Positions 11,864 through 20,823 of a stretch of DNA of 64,000 nucleotides are shown one piece after another; positions within the stretch are counted from its first letter, which is position 1, and every line of letters begins with the position of its first letter. Origin of the DNA: Auraticoccus monumenti (GTDB lineage Bacteria; Actinomycetota; Actinomycetes; Propionibacteriales; Propionibacteriaceae); the NCBI RefSeq assembly GCF_900101785.1, contig NZ_LT629688.1, forward strand, positions 4,092,001-4,156,000. The letters are read 5' to 3'. The notes under the pieces were generated by a model, which ran no database searches, was not told where the DNA came from, and was given only the letters and a program-made list of their open reading frames with translations. A program made the translations under genes and the position numbers.

Positions 11864-12144
11864 ATGGCGTCGGAGAGCAGCACCACCACCGACCACGACG
11901 AGATCCGCCGCTGGGTCGAGGAGCACGACGGCACCCCGGCCCTGGTGCGCGCACCGAGGACTCCGGGAAGGGCCCGGGCGTGCTCCGCATCGACTTCCCC
12001 GGCGGGGCCGGTGAGGACAGCCTGGAGCACGTGGACTGGGAGACCTGGTTCGCCGCCTTCGAGGACTCGGGCCTGGCATTCCTGTACCAGTCGAAGAAGG
12101 CTGACGGCAGCGACAGCACGTTCTTCAAGCTCGTCAGCCGCTGA
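11864..12144 (+). pseudogene. Frameshifted small conserved protein
   Basis: The first 29 codons (11864-11950) encode a soluble start with DHDEIRRWVEEHDGTPALVR. The remainder continues in a different frame (11950-12144) as TEDSGKGPGVLRIDFPG and then SLEHVDWETWFAAFEDSGL up to FKLVSR. Restoring one missing G near 11950-11952 joins both halves into a protein of about 93 residues. The joined product matches a family I recognise from Streptomyces and relatives (small acidic proteins of unknown function, sometimes mislabelled as branching enzyme). There is a GAGGAGA Shine-Dalgarno sequence before the ATG. The frameshift is either a real inactivation or an assembly error. Confidence 0.75.
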
Positions 12145-12213
12145 GCGTCCCCGGCCCGGCCGGCGCGGCGCACCCGAAGAGCGCCGTGCCGGTCCCCGGC
12201 CCAGGGACGACGA

Positions 12214-12244
12214 AGCGCCCCGACCCACGAGGGGCCGAGGCGCT
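12214..12244 (-). terminator. Hairpin downstream of tmRNA
   Basis: AGCGCC at 12214-12219 pairs with GGCGCT at 12239-12244, and an inner CCC/GGG pairing is possible. It begins 17 bases beyond the tmRNA 3' end and probably terminates ssrA. Confidence 0.55.
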
Positions 12245-12260
12245 GCGCGACTCAGAGGGG

Positions 12261-12625
12261 TGGAGGTGGCGGGAATCGAACCCGCGTCCTCGGAAAGTGA
12301 ACCAGGGCTTCTCCGGGCGCAGCTGGCTAGACGTTTTCTCGGCCCCCACGCTCGCACCAGCACGTCGTGGACAGGCCCAGCCCTAGTGAAGTCCCCGGCG
12401 CGCCCTAAGGCGTAGCGCGACGAGCAAGTCTCCTAGATGACGCCAGTACCCGGGTCGGAGACGGCACCCGGACTGACGCTTCGGTCACTGCTCAGGCAGC
12501 GAGAGCGAAGTCAGTGCGCTTAGAATCGGCACTTGTTGGTTTCCAAGGGACATTTACGAGTTGACCTTGGATTCTCGGCCCGCTTCCCCTGGGACTACTG
12601 TCCCAAGTCGAAACCGATCACCCCC
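12261..12625 (-). ncRNA. ssrA: tmRNA (transfer-messenger RNA)
   Basis: Rescues stalled ribosomes together with SmpB (encoded at 15734-16231). The 5' end GGGGGTG followed by ATCGGTTTCGACTTGGGAC is the conserved tmRNA start, and the 3' end forms the tRNA-like T arm GGTTCGATTCC and acceptor strand CCACCTCC plus a discriminator A. The CCA end is not encoded (genomic CCC). The tag reading frame at 12530-12492 encodes ADSKRTDFALAA and then TGA, close to the M. tuberculosis type ending in ALAA that directs proteolysis. Length about 365 nt, one-piece form. Confidence 0.95.
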
Positions 12626-12672
12626 TGTTGAGTTGTACCCACGCCACCACCGAGGCGGCGACGTGAGGGCCA

Positions 12673-12678
12673 AGTATA
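12673..12678 (-). promoter_or_regulatory. -10 element of the tmRNA promoter
   Basis: TATACT on the minus strand, 47 bases upstream of the mature tmRNA 5' end, is near the SigA consensus and stands out in GC-rich surroundings. No clear -35 is seen. Confidence 0.55.
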
Positions 12679-12811
12679 CGCCTGAACGCGACGGGCACCA
12701 GCCGGTTCGACCGGCGACCGACCGGCCCCGTCCCCACCTCGCTCTTCCCGACCCGGTCCCGCTGTGCCAGGGTCGGAGGACACCGTCCTCCGCCCGGATC
12801 GAGGCCCTCCC

Positions 12812-14605
12812 GTGACGCTCTCCCGCCTGTCCCGCCCCCTCGCCTGCGCCGCCGTCACCGGGGCTCTGCTGCTCACGACGCTGACCCCCACCGCGGACGC
12901 CCGCGACGGCGGCTTCCGCGTCAACCCGTACCTGCAGAACCCGACCACGACCTCGATGACGGTCACCTGGTTCTCCTACGACGACGCGCCGGGCGAGCTG
13001 GTGCTCGACGGACCCGGGCACCGCGGCACCCGGCTGGTGTCGGACCCCGAGCCCCAGCCGGTCCTCGCCTACACCGAGCTGGAGCGGCAGCAGGAGATCC
13101 CCGGTCTGGAGCAGGGTTCCTGGCTGCACGAGGACGGCAACGTCAAGCACGTGGTGCGGCTCACCGGGCTCGAGCCGGGCAGCACCTACACCTACCGGGT
13201 CACCCAGGACGGCGCCACGGTCGGTGCCGAGCTCTCCACCGCCCCGGGCCGCCGCGACTGGGAGCACATCCGGTTCATGGCCATGTCGGACTCCGAGACC
13301 GAGCCCCTGGGTCGCGTCCAGCGCCGTGAGTGGGCACCCGGACTCGGCGCCGAGGACCGTCCTGCGGCCACCCCCGGGGGCGAGTGGGACCAGACCTTCG
13401 GCACCACCACCCTCTCCGGCACCCGGGTGCTGCGCTACCCGCTGACCGAGGACGACGGCTACCGGCGCAACCTGGCCGTCCTGCACGCCCAGGACCCCGA
13501 CTTCGTGCTGTACCCCGGCGACCTGGTGCAGGGCGGTGGCTACCAACCGGGCTGGGACGAGTTCTTCCGCCACAACGCCGGTGAGGTCGGCAGCGGTCTG
13601 TCGAGCACCCCGGTGCTGCCGGCGCTGGGCAACTGGGAGAGCTTCGGGGCGCTGAACGGCGGCTACGGCACCCCCGAGGACCGCTCGGCGGTGGTGCGGT
13701 CCCGGGCCAAGTACCACGCCTACTTCGACTCCCCCGCCAACGGCACCCCGGCCCACGCCGACAACTACTACCGCCTGGACTACGGCCCGGTCACGGTGAT
13801 CACCCTCGACCCCAACAACGGCGAGCCCGACGCCGTCCCCGCCGACACCCCGGCCTCGGAGAAGGCCACCGGCCGGGAGTACCGCGGGCCCGGCACCGAC
13901 ACCCAGAGCAACTTCACCCGGGCCGAGTACGAGGCGGCCGGCGGCACGGACCTGTCGGACCTCAACCCCGGCTCCACCCAGTACACCTGGGCCGAGCGCC
14001 AGCTGCAGAGCGCCCGCCGCCAGGGCCAGGTCGTGGTGGTGCAGTTCCACCACAGCGCCTACAGCTCCGGCGAGCACGGGCTGCCGATGTACCACGCCGA
14101 CACCTCCGGTCAGGGCGGCACCCCGATGCGGCAGTACCACCCGCTGTTCGAGCGGTATGGCGTCAGCGCGGTGATCTCCGGCCACAGCGAGATGTTCGAG
14201 CGGAGCTTCGTCGACGAGGACGGTGACGGGGTGGGGGTGCACTACTACGACGTCGGGGTGGCCGGCGACGGGCTGCGCGGCGAGCGCCACGACGGCCCCA
14301 CCCTCGAGGCCCCGCTGCTTCGCTACAACGAGTTCCGCCGCTGGACCGCGGACCAGGACGAGCGGGAGGTCTGGGCCGAGGTGGACGGCGTCCGTCAGCT
14401 CGTCTCCGGCGGCAAGCACTACGGGCACCTGCAGGTGGACCTGACCCGGGTCTCCAGGGGACGCGCCAAGGCCGAGCTGGTGCTGACCCCGGTGCACAGC
14501 TTCCCGGTGCTGGACGCCGACCGCCGCGTGGTCCGCACCGAGCGGCGGACCTACGCCGACGTGGTCACCCTCGAGCTGGACGCCCGTGGCCGGGTGCTGC
14601 GCTGA
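12812..14605 (+). CDS. Secreted metallophosphoesterase, purple-acid-phosphatase-like
   Basis: 597 residues from GTG 12812. The Sec signal peptide (RLSRPLACAAVTGALLL, cleavage after TADA) places it outside the membrane. A fibronectin-III-like N-domain (residues about 40-140) precedes a calcineurin-type phosphoesterase domain: an Asp in MAMSDSE, GDLVQGG, PALGNWE, QFHHSAYS and VISGHSEMFE. The usual final GHxH reads GHSE, a variant I associate with a bacterial subgroup of this family. Likely a wall or periplasm-side phosphomonoesterase or diesterase; substrate unknown. An upstream in-frame GTG (12764) would add 16 residues before the signal peptide and is less likely. It is divergent from ssrA. 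Confidence 0.82.
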   Translation: MTLSRLSRPLACAAVTGALLLTTLTPTADARDGGFRVNPYLQNPTTTSMTVTWFSYDDAPGELVLDGPGHRGTRLVSDPEPQPVLAYTELERQQEIPGLEQGSWLHEDGNVKHVVRLTGLEPGSTYTYRVTQDGATVGAELSTAPGRRDWEHIRFMAMSDSETEPLGRVQRREWAPGLGAEDRPAATPGGEWDQTFGTTTLSGTRVLRYPLTEDDGYRRNLAVLHAQDPDFVLYPGDLVQGGGYQPGWDEFFRHNAGEVGSGLSSTPVLPALGNWESFGALNGGYGTPEDRSAVVRSRAKYHAYFDSPANGTPAHADNYYRLDYGPVTVITLDPNNGEPDAVPADTPASEKATGREYRGPGTDTQSNFTRAEYEAAGGTDLSDLNPGSTQYTWAERQLQSARRQGQVVVVQFHHSAYSSGEHGLPMYHADTSGQGGTPMRQYHPLFERYGVSAVISGHSEMFERSFVDEDGDGVGVHYYDVGVAGDGLRGERHDGPTLEAPLLRYNEFRRWTADQDEREVWAEVDGVRQLVSGGKHYGHLQVDLTRVSRGRAKAELVLTPVHSFPVLDADRRVVRTERRTYADVVTLELDARGRVLR

Positions 14606-14608
14606 GGA

Positions 14609-15220
14609 TCACTGCTCGCGCAGGATCTTCAGCTTGGCGGCCTTCGTCGCCGGGTTCTGCCAGTCGTCGCCCTGGGCGGCCTTGGCCCCGCCGATGATCG
14701 TGCCCAGGAACCAGCCGAGGGTGATCAGGGGGAACATGAGGTTCTCGAGGAAGTCGGGCAGGAAGATGCTGGCGATGCCGGCCACGATGAGGGTCAGCAG
14801 GCTGAGCACCTGGAAGTTGAAGGCCTTGGCGGCCTCCTTGCGGGCGTAGCTGCCCTCCGGGGAGAGCAGGAAGAAGAGGCCGGGACCGAAGAAGCTGGTG
14901 AACATCCCGGAGAAGTGGCCCACCGCGGCCGCCCCCTTGCCCACCTGCTCCCCCGTGCGGGCCAGAGCCGCGTTGGTGGGCTGGTAGGCCGGGTGGGTGC
15001 CCAGCGCCTGGCTGCCCCGGGAGACGTCCACCAGACCGTAGAAGGCGAGGTTGAGGTCACGACGGGTCACCGCGGAGATCACCTGGCCGATGCGACGGTC
15101 GAACTCGTCCTCGGTGATCCTCCCCTCGGCGTAGGCACCCTGGAGCCAGGCCTCGGCGCGGTCGCGCTGCTGCTCGGTCACGGGCTGGTTCAGGCTCGGG
15201 TGCTCGTACATCGTGTTCAT
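14609..15220 (-). CDS. DUF1707 plus DUF4870-like membrane protein
   Basis: 203 residues. The N-terminal part (residues about 10-65) fits DUF1707, a short domain with the pattern EQQRDRAEAWLQGAYAEGRI...DEFDRRI. The C-terminal half has hydrophobic segments at about 95-115, 125-150 and 155-180, resembling DUF4870 membrane domains. Function unknown; such proteins are common in actinomycetes. ATG 15220 has CACAGT six bases upstream, a weak leaderless -10. The gene is convergent with the phosphatase gene (three bases between stops) and divergent from the FKBP gene. Confidence 0.75.
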   Translation of the reverse strand: MNTMYEHPSLNQPVTEQQRDRAEAWLQGAYAEGRITEDEFDRRIGQVISAVTRRDLNLAFYGLVDVSRGSQALGTHPAYQPTNAALARTGEQVGKGAAAVGHFSGMFTSFFGPGLFFLLSPEGSYARKEAAKAFNFQVLSLLTLIVAGIASIFLPDFLENLMFPLITLGWFLGTIIGGAKAAQGDDWQNPATKAAKLKILREQ

Positions 15221-15327
15221 GGTCCCACTGTGCGCGTCCGGCGGAGCAGGGACCATAGGGCCTTCCCCCGACCCGACCCTGCTCCTCCCCCTCGCCCGGC
15301 CCGTCGGAGGCTGTCGGGAGGCCTCGG

Positions 15328-15333
15328 TAGGGT
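15328..15333 (+). promoter_or_regulatory. -10 element TAGGGT of a leaderless FKBP mRNA
   Basis: TAGGGT lies seven bases before ATG 15341, so transcription would begin at or next to the start codon. The 14 bases before the start carry no Shine-Dalgarno sequence. Confidence 0.55.
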
Positions 15334-15340
15334 CGAGCCC

Positions 15341-15715
15341 ATGACTGCTGAGAAGCCCGAGATCGACTTCCCCGAGGGCCCCGTGCCCACCGAGCTCCAG
15401 ATCACCGACCTGGTCGTCGGCGACGGCCCCGAGGCCACGCCGGGCCGCACCGTCAGCGTGCACTACGTGGGCGTGGCCCACAGCAGCGGCGAGGAGTTCG
15501 ACGCCAGCTACAACCGCGGCACCCCGCTGGACTTCCGCCTGGGTGCCGGCATGGTCATCAAGGGCTGGGACGACGGCGTCGCCGGCATGAAGGTCGGCGG
15601 CCGCCGCCAGCTGGTGATCCCCGCGCACCTGGCCTACGGCGACCGCGGCGCCGGCGGCGTGATCGGCCCGGGGGAGACGCTGATCTTCGTCTGCGACCTC
15701 GTCGCCGTCAGCTGA
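15341..15715 (+). CDS. FKBP-type peptidyl-prolyl cis-trans isomerase
   Basis: 124-residue single-domain FKBP that catalyses prolyl isomerization in protein folding. It shows the canonical series VSVHYVGV, EFDASYNRG, FRLGAGMVIKGWDDGVAGM (with the Trp floor of the active site) and RRQLVIPAHLAYG. There is no signal peptide, so it is cytosolic. Probably a leaderless mRNA (TAGGGT seven bases upstream). It is convergent with smpB. Confidence 0.96.
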   Translation: MTAEKPEIDFPEGPVPTELQITDLVVGDGPEATPGRTVSVHYVGVAHSSGEEFDASYNRGTPLDFRLGAGMVIKGWDDGVAGMKVGGRRQLVIPAHLAYGDRGAGGVIGPGETLIFVCDLVAVS

Positions 15716-15733
15716 CCCTCCCCCGGGACGGGC

Positions 15734-16231
15734 TCAGACCCTGACGCCCTTGCTCCGGGCGGTGATCTTGTTGCGGGAGGCCAGCGCACGCTCGGCCTCC
15801 CGCCGCGAGTCCCGCTCCGCGATGGTCTGGCGCTTGTCGTACTCCTTCTTCCCGGTCGCCACGGCGATCTCGACCTTGGCGTAGCCGTCGGAGAAGTAGA
15901 GCGCCAGCGGGACGACCGTGGCCCCGGAGCGCTGCAGGGACCGCTCGATCTTCTCGATCTCGCGCCGGTGCAGCAGCAGCTTGCGGGTGCGCCGGGCGGT
16001 GTGGTTGGTCCAGGTGCCGTGGCTGTACTCCGGCACGTGTGCGTTGCGCAGCCACGCCTCGCCGTCGTCGATGGTGACGAAGGCGTCCCCCAGGTTCGCC
16101 CGACCGGCCCGCAGCGACTTCACCTCGGTGCCGGCCAGCACCACACCGGCCTCGTAGGTGTCACCGATGTGGTAGTCGAAACGTGCCTTCTTGTTCTGGG
16201 CCACCATCACTCGGCCCTTCTCCTTCACCAT
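15734..16231 (-). CDS. smpB: SsrA-binding protein
   Basis: 165-residue OB-fold partner of tmRNA in trans-translation. It starts [19 protein letters not shown], typical of SmpB, followed by [20 protein letters not shown] and the C-terminal basic tail beginning KKEYDKRQ (residues about 130-165), which mimics the anticodon arm and enters the decoding site. The ATG at 16231 agrees with family starts; an internal ATG (16207) is less likely. Separated from the upstream M23 gene by a strong terminator, so it must have its own promoter. ssrA lies 3 kb away on the same strand. Confidence 0.96.
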   Translation of the reverse strand: MVKEKGRVMVAQNKKARFDYHIGDTYEAGVVLAGTEVKSLRAGRANLGDAFVTIDDGEAWLRNAHVPEYSHGTWTNHTARRTRKLLLHRREIEKIERSLQRSGATVVPLALYFSDGYAKVEIAVATGKKEYDKRQTIAERDSRREAERALASRNKITARSKGVRV

Positions 16232-16279
16232 GCCCCCATCCTCTCAGGCGGCACCAGCGAGCACCCACCGGTAAAGGCC

Positions 16280-16312
16280 GTGGCCCGCGTCCCCATCCGG
16301 GACGCGGGCCAC
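16280..16312 (-). terminator. Terminator after the M23 peptidase gene
   Basis: Perfect 14-bp stem (GTGGCCCGCGTCCC at 16280-16293 with its complement at 16299-16312) and a five-base loop. It begins 20 bases after the peptidase stop and closes the ftsE-ftsX-peptidase unit before smpB. Confidence 0.88.
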
Positions 16313-16331
16313 AGGACCGTCAGGGTCCGGC

Positions 16332-17774
16332 TCAGAAGAGCCCGGAGGACATCGGGTTCACGGTGCTGCCGCCCTTGGTCACCATCAGGTGCAGGTGGCA
16401 GCCGGTGGAGTAACCGGTGCTGCCGACGTAGCCCACCACCTGGCCCTTGCTGACCCGCTGCCCCACGCCCACGCTGTAGTGCGTCGCGTGGTTCATGATG
16501 GTGGAGACGTAGGACCCCTTCACCCGGCCGTGGTCGATCACCAGGCGGTTGCCGTACCCGGAGTTGAAGTACTTCTCCGACACGGTGCCGGAGTAGGGCG
16601 CCCGGATCGGCACCCCGCAGCCGACGCCGAAGTCGGTGCCGTCGTGCAGCTTGTAGATCCCGGTGACCGGGTGCAGCCGCATGCCGTACTTCGAGGTGAT
16701 GGGGCCGTTCACCGGCATCGCGAAGGACGTGTCCGCCGGCTGCGCCGCGGGCTCGGGCGCCGGCTTCGGCTGCGCCTGGCGCCTCGGCTCCGAGGCCTTG
16801 GACGACCCCCCGGAGGAACGGTTCTCCCGGGACCGCTCGGCCGCCGCCCGCTCCTCGGCGCGCTGGGCCGCGGCCCGCTCCTCCTCGGCCTGGCGAGCGG
16901 CCGCCTGCTCCTCGGCCTTGCGCTTGCGCTCGGCCTCGGCGATGCGGTCGGCGATCCGCTGCTCCACCGCGCTGCGCTCGGCGGTCAGCTCCTCGTAGCG
17001 CGCCTCGTCGGCGGCCACCTCCTGCTCGGCGGCCTGGCGGGCGCTGTCGGACTTCTCCACCAGCGAGGCGACAGCAGCCGTCTCGGCCTCCGCCTGGGCC
17101 TCCAGCGACGCCTTCAGCTCCACGTTCTCCGCTGCCGCCTTGCGGTCCGCGGCCACCTGGGCCTCGATCCGCACGCGCTCCTCCTCCGCCGCCTCGAGCT
17201 TGGCCTGCAGCTCGCGCAGCCGGTCCATGCCGGCCTCGGTGGTGTCGAACATGGTGGTCGACCACTGCATCTTGGTCTGCAGGTCGGACTGGCTCTCGGT
17301 CTGCAGCAGCACCGCCACCTCCATCAGGTTCGTGCGCTGCTGGTACTCCGCCCGGGCCACCTCGCCGACCATGGCCAGCTGGTGGTCCAGCTCCAGCTGG
17401 TTGTCGGCCACCGCGATGCGGGCCTTCTCCAGCTGCTTCTGGGCCTTGGCCAGCTTGGCCTGCATCTTCTCGTCGTAGGCCCGGGCCTCGGCCAGTGCCT
17501 GCTGGGTGGCGGCCAGGGTGGCCCGCGCCGACTCCAGCTCGGACTCGGCGGCCTCGAGCGCGGAGACCGCGCTGGTCAGGCCGGCGGTGGACTCGCTCAG
17601 GTCACGCTTGGTCTGCTCCGCCTGCCGCTGGAGCTCGTCGCGGCGGTCGGTCAGGTCGTCCGCGTAGGCGGTGCCGAGGCACAGGGAGAGGCCGAGGACA
17701 CCGGCGGTGAGGGCCCCGAGGAGGCGGCGCGGGCGGAGGATGCCGTGGCGGGTGGGGGGGAAGTCCCGAGTCAC
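16332..17774 (-). CDS. Coiled-coil M23 peptidoglycan hydrolase (EnvC/FtsEX-type)
   Basis: About 480 residues. A signal peptide (RLLGALTAGVLGLSLCLGTAYA) precedes a long coiled coil rich in Ala, Glu, Gln and Lys (residues about 40-310), a Ser/Pro linker, and a C-terminal M23 (LytM) domain with GMRLHPVTG, HDGTDFG (His and Asp zinc ligands) and HLHLMV. All zinc ligands appear present, so it should be an active endopeptidase, unlike degenerate EnvC. It lies directly after ftsE-ftsX, and the coiled-coil plan suggests activation by FtsEX during division, as for EnvC or RipC; this is inference. TTG 17780 is possible, but GTG 17774 is preferred. Confidence 0.87.
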   Translation of the reverse strand: MTRDFPPTRHGILRPRRLLGALTAGVLGLSLCLGTAYADDLTDRRDELQRQAEQTKRDLSESTAGLTSAVSALEAAESELESARATLAATQQALAEARAYDEKMQAKLAKAQKQLEKARIAVADNQLELDHQLAMVGEVARAEYQQRTNLMEVAVLLQTESQSDLQTKMQWSTTMFDTTEAGMDRLRELQAKLEAAEEERVRIEAQVAADRKAAAENVELKASLEAQAEAETAAVASLVEKSDSARQAAEQEVAADEARYEELTAERSAVEQRIADRIAEAERKRKAEEQAAARQAEEERAAAQRAEERAAAERSRENRSSGGSSKASEPRRQAQPKPAPEPAAQPADTSFAMPVNGPITSKYGMRLHPVTGIYKLHDGTDFGVGCGVPIRAPYSGTVSEKYFNSGYGNRLVIDHGRVKGSYVSTIMNHATHYSVGVGQRVSKGQVVGYVGSTGYSTGCHLHLMVTKGGSTVNPMSSGLF

Positions 17775-17829
17775 GATCAACAGACCCCTGTCATTTCTCG
17801 ACAGCGCCCCGGCGTGGACAAGGTTTGTC

Positions 17830-18729
17830 TCACACCCTCAGGTACCGTCTCGTGGCGACGAGCGTCGGCACTATAGACAGCACGATTCCGACGACCGCAA
17901 CCCCCGCGATGGCTATTCCCGCCTGTGGCCAGCCGATCCAGGCTGCAGTCTGCAGTGAGACTTGAGAGTTCTCGCGGATGACCCCGACGGTGGTGGCCAG
18001 GGCCGCGGAGGCCAGCAGGATGCCCAGCACACCGGCGATCAGGGACTCCAGCAGGAAGGGCGCCATGATGTAGGAGTTGCTCGCCCCGACCAGCCGCATG
18101 ATGCCGATCTCGCGCCGCCGGGCGACCGCCGCCATCCGGATCGTGTTCCCGATCTGCAGCGCCGCCGCCAGCAGCAGCAGCCCACCGGTGGCCATCGCCC
18201 CGATCTGCAGTCCCTGCAGCACCTGGATCAGCGGCTGCAGGTACTGGCGCATGTCCTGGACGGCCTGGACGCCCGGGAGCCCGGCCACGGAGCTGACCAC
18301 GCCCTCGAACTTCTCGGGGTCGACCAGCTTCACCCGGAAGGACTCCTGCATCTGGTCCACGGTGAGGGACTCCTGGATGGGGCTGCCCTCGAAGGCCTCC
18401 TGGAACTCCTCGAAGGCCTCCTCCTTGGTCTCGAAGAAGACCTCGGCGACCTCGGGGTTCTCCTCCAGGGTCTGCTGCACCAGCTGGCGCTCGGCCTCGG
18501 TGGTCTCCGCACCCGGGGTGCAGTTGTCCCCCGCGGTGGCCGGCGTGCACAGGAACACCGAGATCTCGACCCGGTCGTACCAGCGGTCCTTCAGCAGGTC
18601 GGCCTGCTGGTAGATCAGCAGCCCGGCCCCGAAGAGCGTGAGCGAGACGAACATCGTGACCACGACGGCCACCACCATGCTGACGTGGCGGCGGAGACCG
18701 GACCAGGTCTCGGAGAAGATGTGGCGCAC
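17830..18729 (-). CDS. ftsX: Cell division protein FtsX (permease-like subunit)
   Basis: 299 residues with four membrane helices: one near residues 20-43 and three in the C-terminal third, separated by a large extracytoplasmic loop (about 45-170) that should contact a peptidoglycan hydrolase. The start (MRHIFSETWSGLRRH) and the RLVGASNSYIMAPF segment are FtsX hallmarks. GTG start. It lies 50 bases after ftsE and 55 bases before the M23 hydrolase that is its likely client. The external loop contains two Cys near residues 56 and 64. Confidence 0.95.
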   Translation of the reverse strand: MRHIFSETWSGLRRHVSMVVAVVVTMFVSLTLFGAGLLIYQQADLLKDRWYDRVEISVFLCTPATAGDNCTPGAETTEAERQLVQQTLEENPEVAEVFFETKEEAFEEFQEAFEGSPIQESLTVDQMQESFRVKLVDPEKFEGVVSSVAGLPGVQAVQDMRQYLQPLIQVLQGLQIGAMATGGLLLLAAALQIGNTIRMAAVARRREIGIMRLVGASNSYIMAPFLLESLIAGVLGILLASAALATTVGVIRENSQVSLQTAAWIGWPQAGIAIAGVAVVGIVLSIVPTLVATRRYLRV

Positions 18730-18779
18730 GGCTCAGCGCTCCTGGGGGGTGGGGGCGGGCAGCGGGCGCGGGGTGGTCG

Positions 18780-19463
18780 TCACGAGCCGTACACCCCCTT
18801 GGTCTGGTCGCGGACGACGGAGCCGTCGGCGAGCTGGACGACGCGCTTGCGCATCTGGTCGACGATGGAGGAGTCGTGGGTGGCCATCACCACCGTGGTG
18901 CCGGTGCGGTTGATCCGGTCCAGCAGCTTCATGATCCCCACGCTGGTGGCGGGGTCCAGGTTGCCGGTGGGCTCGTCGGCGATCAGGATGCGCGGGCGGT
19001 TGACGAAGGCGCGGGCCACCGCCACGCGCTGCTGCTCACCACCGGAGAGCTCCTCGGGGAGCCGGTTCTCCTTGCCCTGCAGGCCGACCAGCTCCAGCGT
19101 CTCCGGCACCAGGGTGCGGATCTGGCTGCGGGACTTCCCGATCACCTGCAGCGCGAACGCGACGTTCTCGTGGACGGTCTTGCCGGGCAGCAGCCGGAAG
19201 TCCTGGAAGACGGTGCCGATCTGGCGGCGCAGACCGGGGATCTTCCAGTTGTGCAGTCGGTTGAGCTCGCGGCCGGCCACGAAGATGCTTCCCCTGCTCG
19301 GGCGGTACTCGCGCAGCACCAGACGCAGGAACGTCGACTTGCCCGAGCCCGACTGCCCGACGAGGAAGACGAACTCGCCCTTGTCGATCTCGAGGTCGAC
19401 GTTGCTGAGGGCGGCACGGCGCTGGCCCTCGTAGGTCTTGCTCACATCATCAAATCGGATCAC
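18780..19463 (-). CDS. ftsE: Cell division ATP-binding protein FtsE
   Basis: ABC ATPase of 227 residues, the standard FtsE size. Walker [11 protein letters not shown]-loop VFQDFRLL, signature LSGGEQQRV, Walker B ILIADEPT and the switch His in ATHD are all intact. GTG 19463 ([13 protein letters not shown]) aligns with known FtsE starts; the frame continues upstream to 19535 without support. With FtsX it converts ATP hydrolysis into activation of wall hydrolases at the septum. Confidence 0.96.
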   Translation of the reverse strand: MIRFDDVSKTYEGQRRAALSNVDLEIDKGEFVFLVGQSGSGKSTFLRLVLREYRPSRGSIFVAGRELNRLHNWKIPGLRRQIGTVFQDFRLLPGKTVHENVAFALQVIGKSRSQIRTLVPETLELVGLQGKENRLPEELSGGEQQRVAVARAFVNRPRILIADEPTGNLDPATSVGIMKLLDRINRTGTTVVMATHDSSIVDQMRKRVVQLADGSVVRDQTKGVYGS

Positions 19464-19641
19464 GGCGGAGGTGGACCGGGGTAGGCGCAGGGAAGTGGGG
19501 ACGGGTGGTGCACCCGGCCCCGGTTGACGGTCCACGGGGAGTCTAGGTCGCCTCCCCCGACGCTGTCCGCATTGGAGCGCGACTCGGCGGGTTGAGAGGT
19601 TCTCAGCGTCCCCCCAGCACCCTCACGGCGCCGCTCCGTGC

Positions 19642-20754
19642 TCAGGCCTCGGCCAGCTCCCCGCTGCGGCGCCACCGGATCCCGGTGTCGAGGAAGGAGT
19701 CGATCTCCCCGTCGAAGACGCCGTCGGGGTTGCTCACCTCGTGGTCGGTGCGCAGGTCCTTGACCATCTGGTAGGGGTGCAGCACGTAGGAGCGCATCTG
19801 GGAGCCCCAGGAGTTGCCGCCGTCGCCCTTGAGGGCGTTCAGCTCGGCCTCGCGGTCCTGGCGGGCCTTGAGCAGCAGCCGGGCCTGCAGCACCCGCAGC
19901 GCCGCGGCCTTGTTCTGCAGCTGGGACTTCTCGTTCTGGCAGGAGACCACGATGCCGGTGGGCAGGTGGGTGATCCGCACCGCGGAGTCGGTGGTGTTCA
20001 CGCTCTGACCACCGGGGCCGGAGGAGCGGAAGACGTCGATGCGCAGGTCGCCCTCGGGGAGGTCGATGTGGTCGGCCTCCTCGGTCACCGGGAGCACCTC
20101 GACGCCGGCGAAGGAGGTCTGTCGGCGGCCCTGGTTGTCGAACGGGGAGATCCGCACCAGCCGGTGGGTGCCCTGCTCGACCGACAGCGTGCCGTAGGCG
20201 AAGGGCGCCTTGACCGCGAAGGTGGCGGACTTGATGCCCGCCTCCTCGGCGTAGGAGGTGTCGTAGACCTCGGTCGGGTAGTGGTGGCGCTCGGCCCAGC
20301 GCAGGTACATCCGCATCAGCATCGAGGCGAAGTCGGCGGCGTCCACCCCGCCGGCCTCGGCGCGGATGGTCACCACGGCCTCGCGCTCGTCGTACTCCCC
20401 CGACAGCAGGGTGCGGATCTCCAGCGCGTCGATGGAGCGGCGCAGCGAGGTCAGCTCGGTCTCCGCCTCGGCCATGGTGGCGGCGTCGCCCTCCTCCTGG
20501 CCCATCTCGACCAGCACGGCGAGGTCGTCCAGCCGGGAGCGCAGCGAGATCAGCCGCTCCTGCTCCGACTGCAGCACGGAGAGCCGGGAGGTGACCCGCT
20601 GGGCGTTCTCCTGGTCGTCCCACAGGTCCGGCGCGGACACCTGCTGCTCCAGCTCGGCGATCTCCGCGCGCTTGCCGGCCGGGTCGAGGACCGTCTCGAT
20701 GGAGGTGAGGGCACGATCCAGGTCGTGGAGGGCGAGAGCGAAATCAGCGGGCAC
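19642..20754 (-). CDS. prfB: Peptide chain release factor 2
   Basis: 370 residues from GTG 20754. It recognises UGA and UAA and triggers peptide release. The codon-recognition tripeptide SPF (in [14 protein letters not shown]) and the catalytic GPGGQSVNT are present. The reading frame is uninterrupted from start to end: the programmed +1 frameshift and internal UGA found in many bacterial prfB genes are absent. It heads the prfB-ftsE-ftsX block conserved in actinobacteria; the 178-base gap to ftsE suggests a separate or secondary promoter for ftsEX. Confidence 0.96.
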   Translation of the reverse strand: MPADFALALHDLDRALTSIETVLDPAGKRAEIAELEQQVSAPDLWDDQENAQRVTSRLSVLQSEQERLISLRSRLDDLAVLVEMGQEEGDAATMAEAETELTSLRRSIDALEIRTLLSGEYDEREAVVTIRAEAGGVDAADFASMLMRMYLRWAERHHYPTEVYDTSYAEEAGIKSATFAVKAPFAYGTLSVEQGTHRLVRISPFDNQGRRQTSFAGVEVLPVTEEADHIDLPEGDLRIDVFRSSGPGGQSVNTTDSAVRITHLPTGIVVSCQNEKSQLQNKAAALRVLQARLLLKARQDREAELNALKGDGGNSWGSQMRSYVLHPYQMVKDLRTDHEVSNPDGVFDGEIDSFLDTGIRWRRSGELAEA

Positions 20755-20823
20755 GACCCCGCATCCTACGCGCGTCGGCGGAGGACCCCTAGGATGCCGG
20801 GCGGACCAGAGGGAGGAGCACCC

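Noticed and set aside
16389-17876. 495-codon plus-strand open frame opposite the M23 gene
   Set aside because: Leu/Gly/His-rich antisense of the coiled-coil codons, with no domain.
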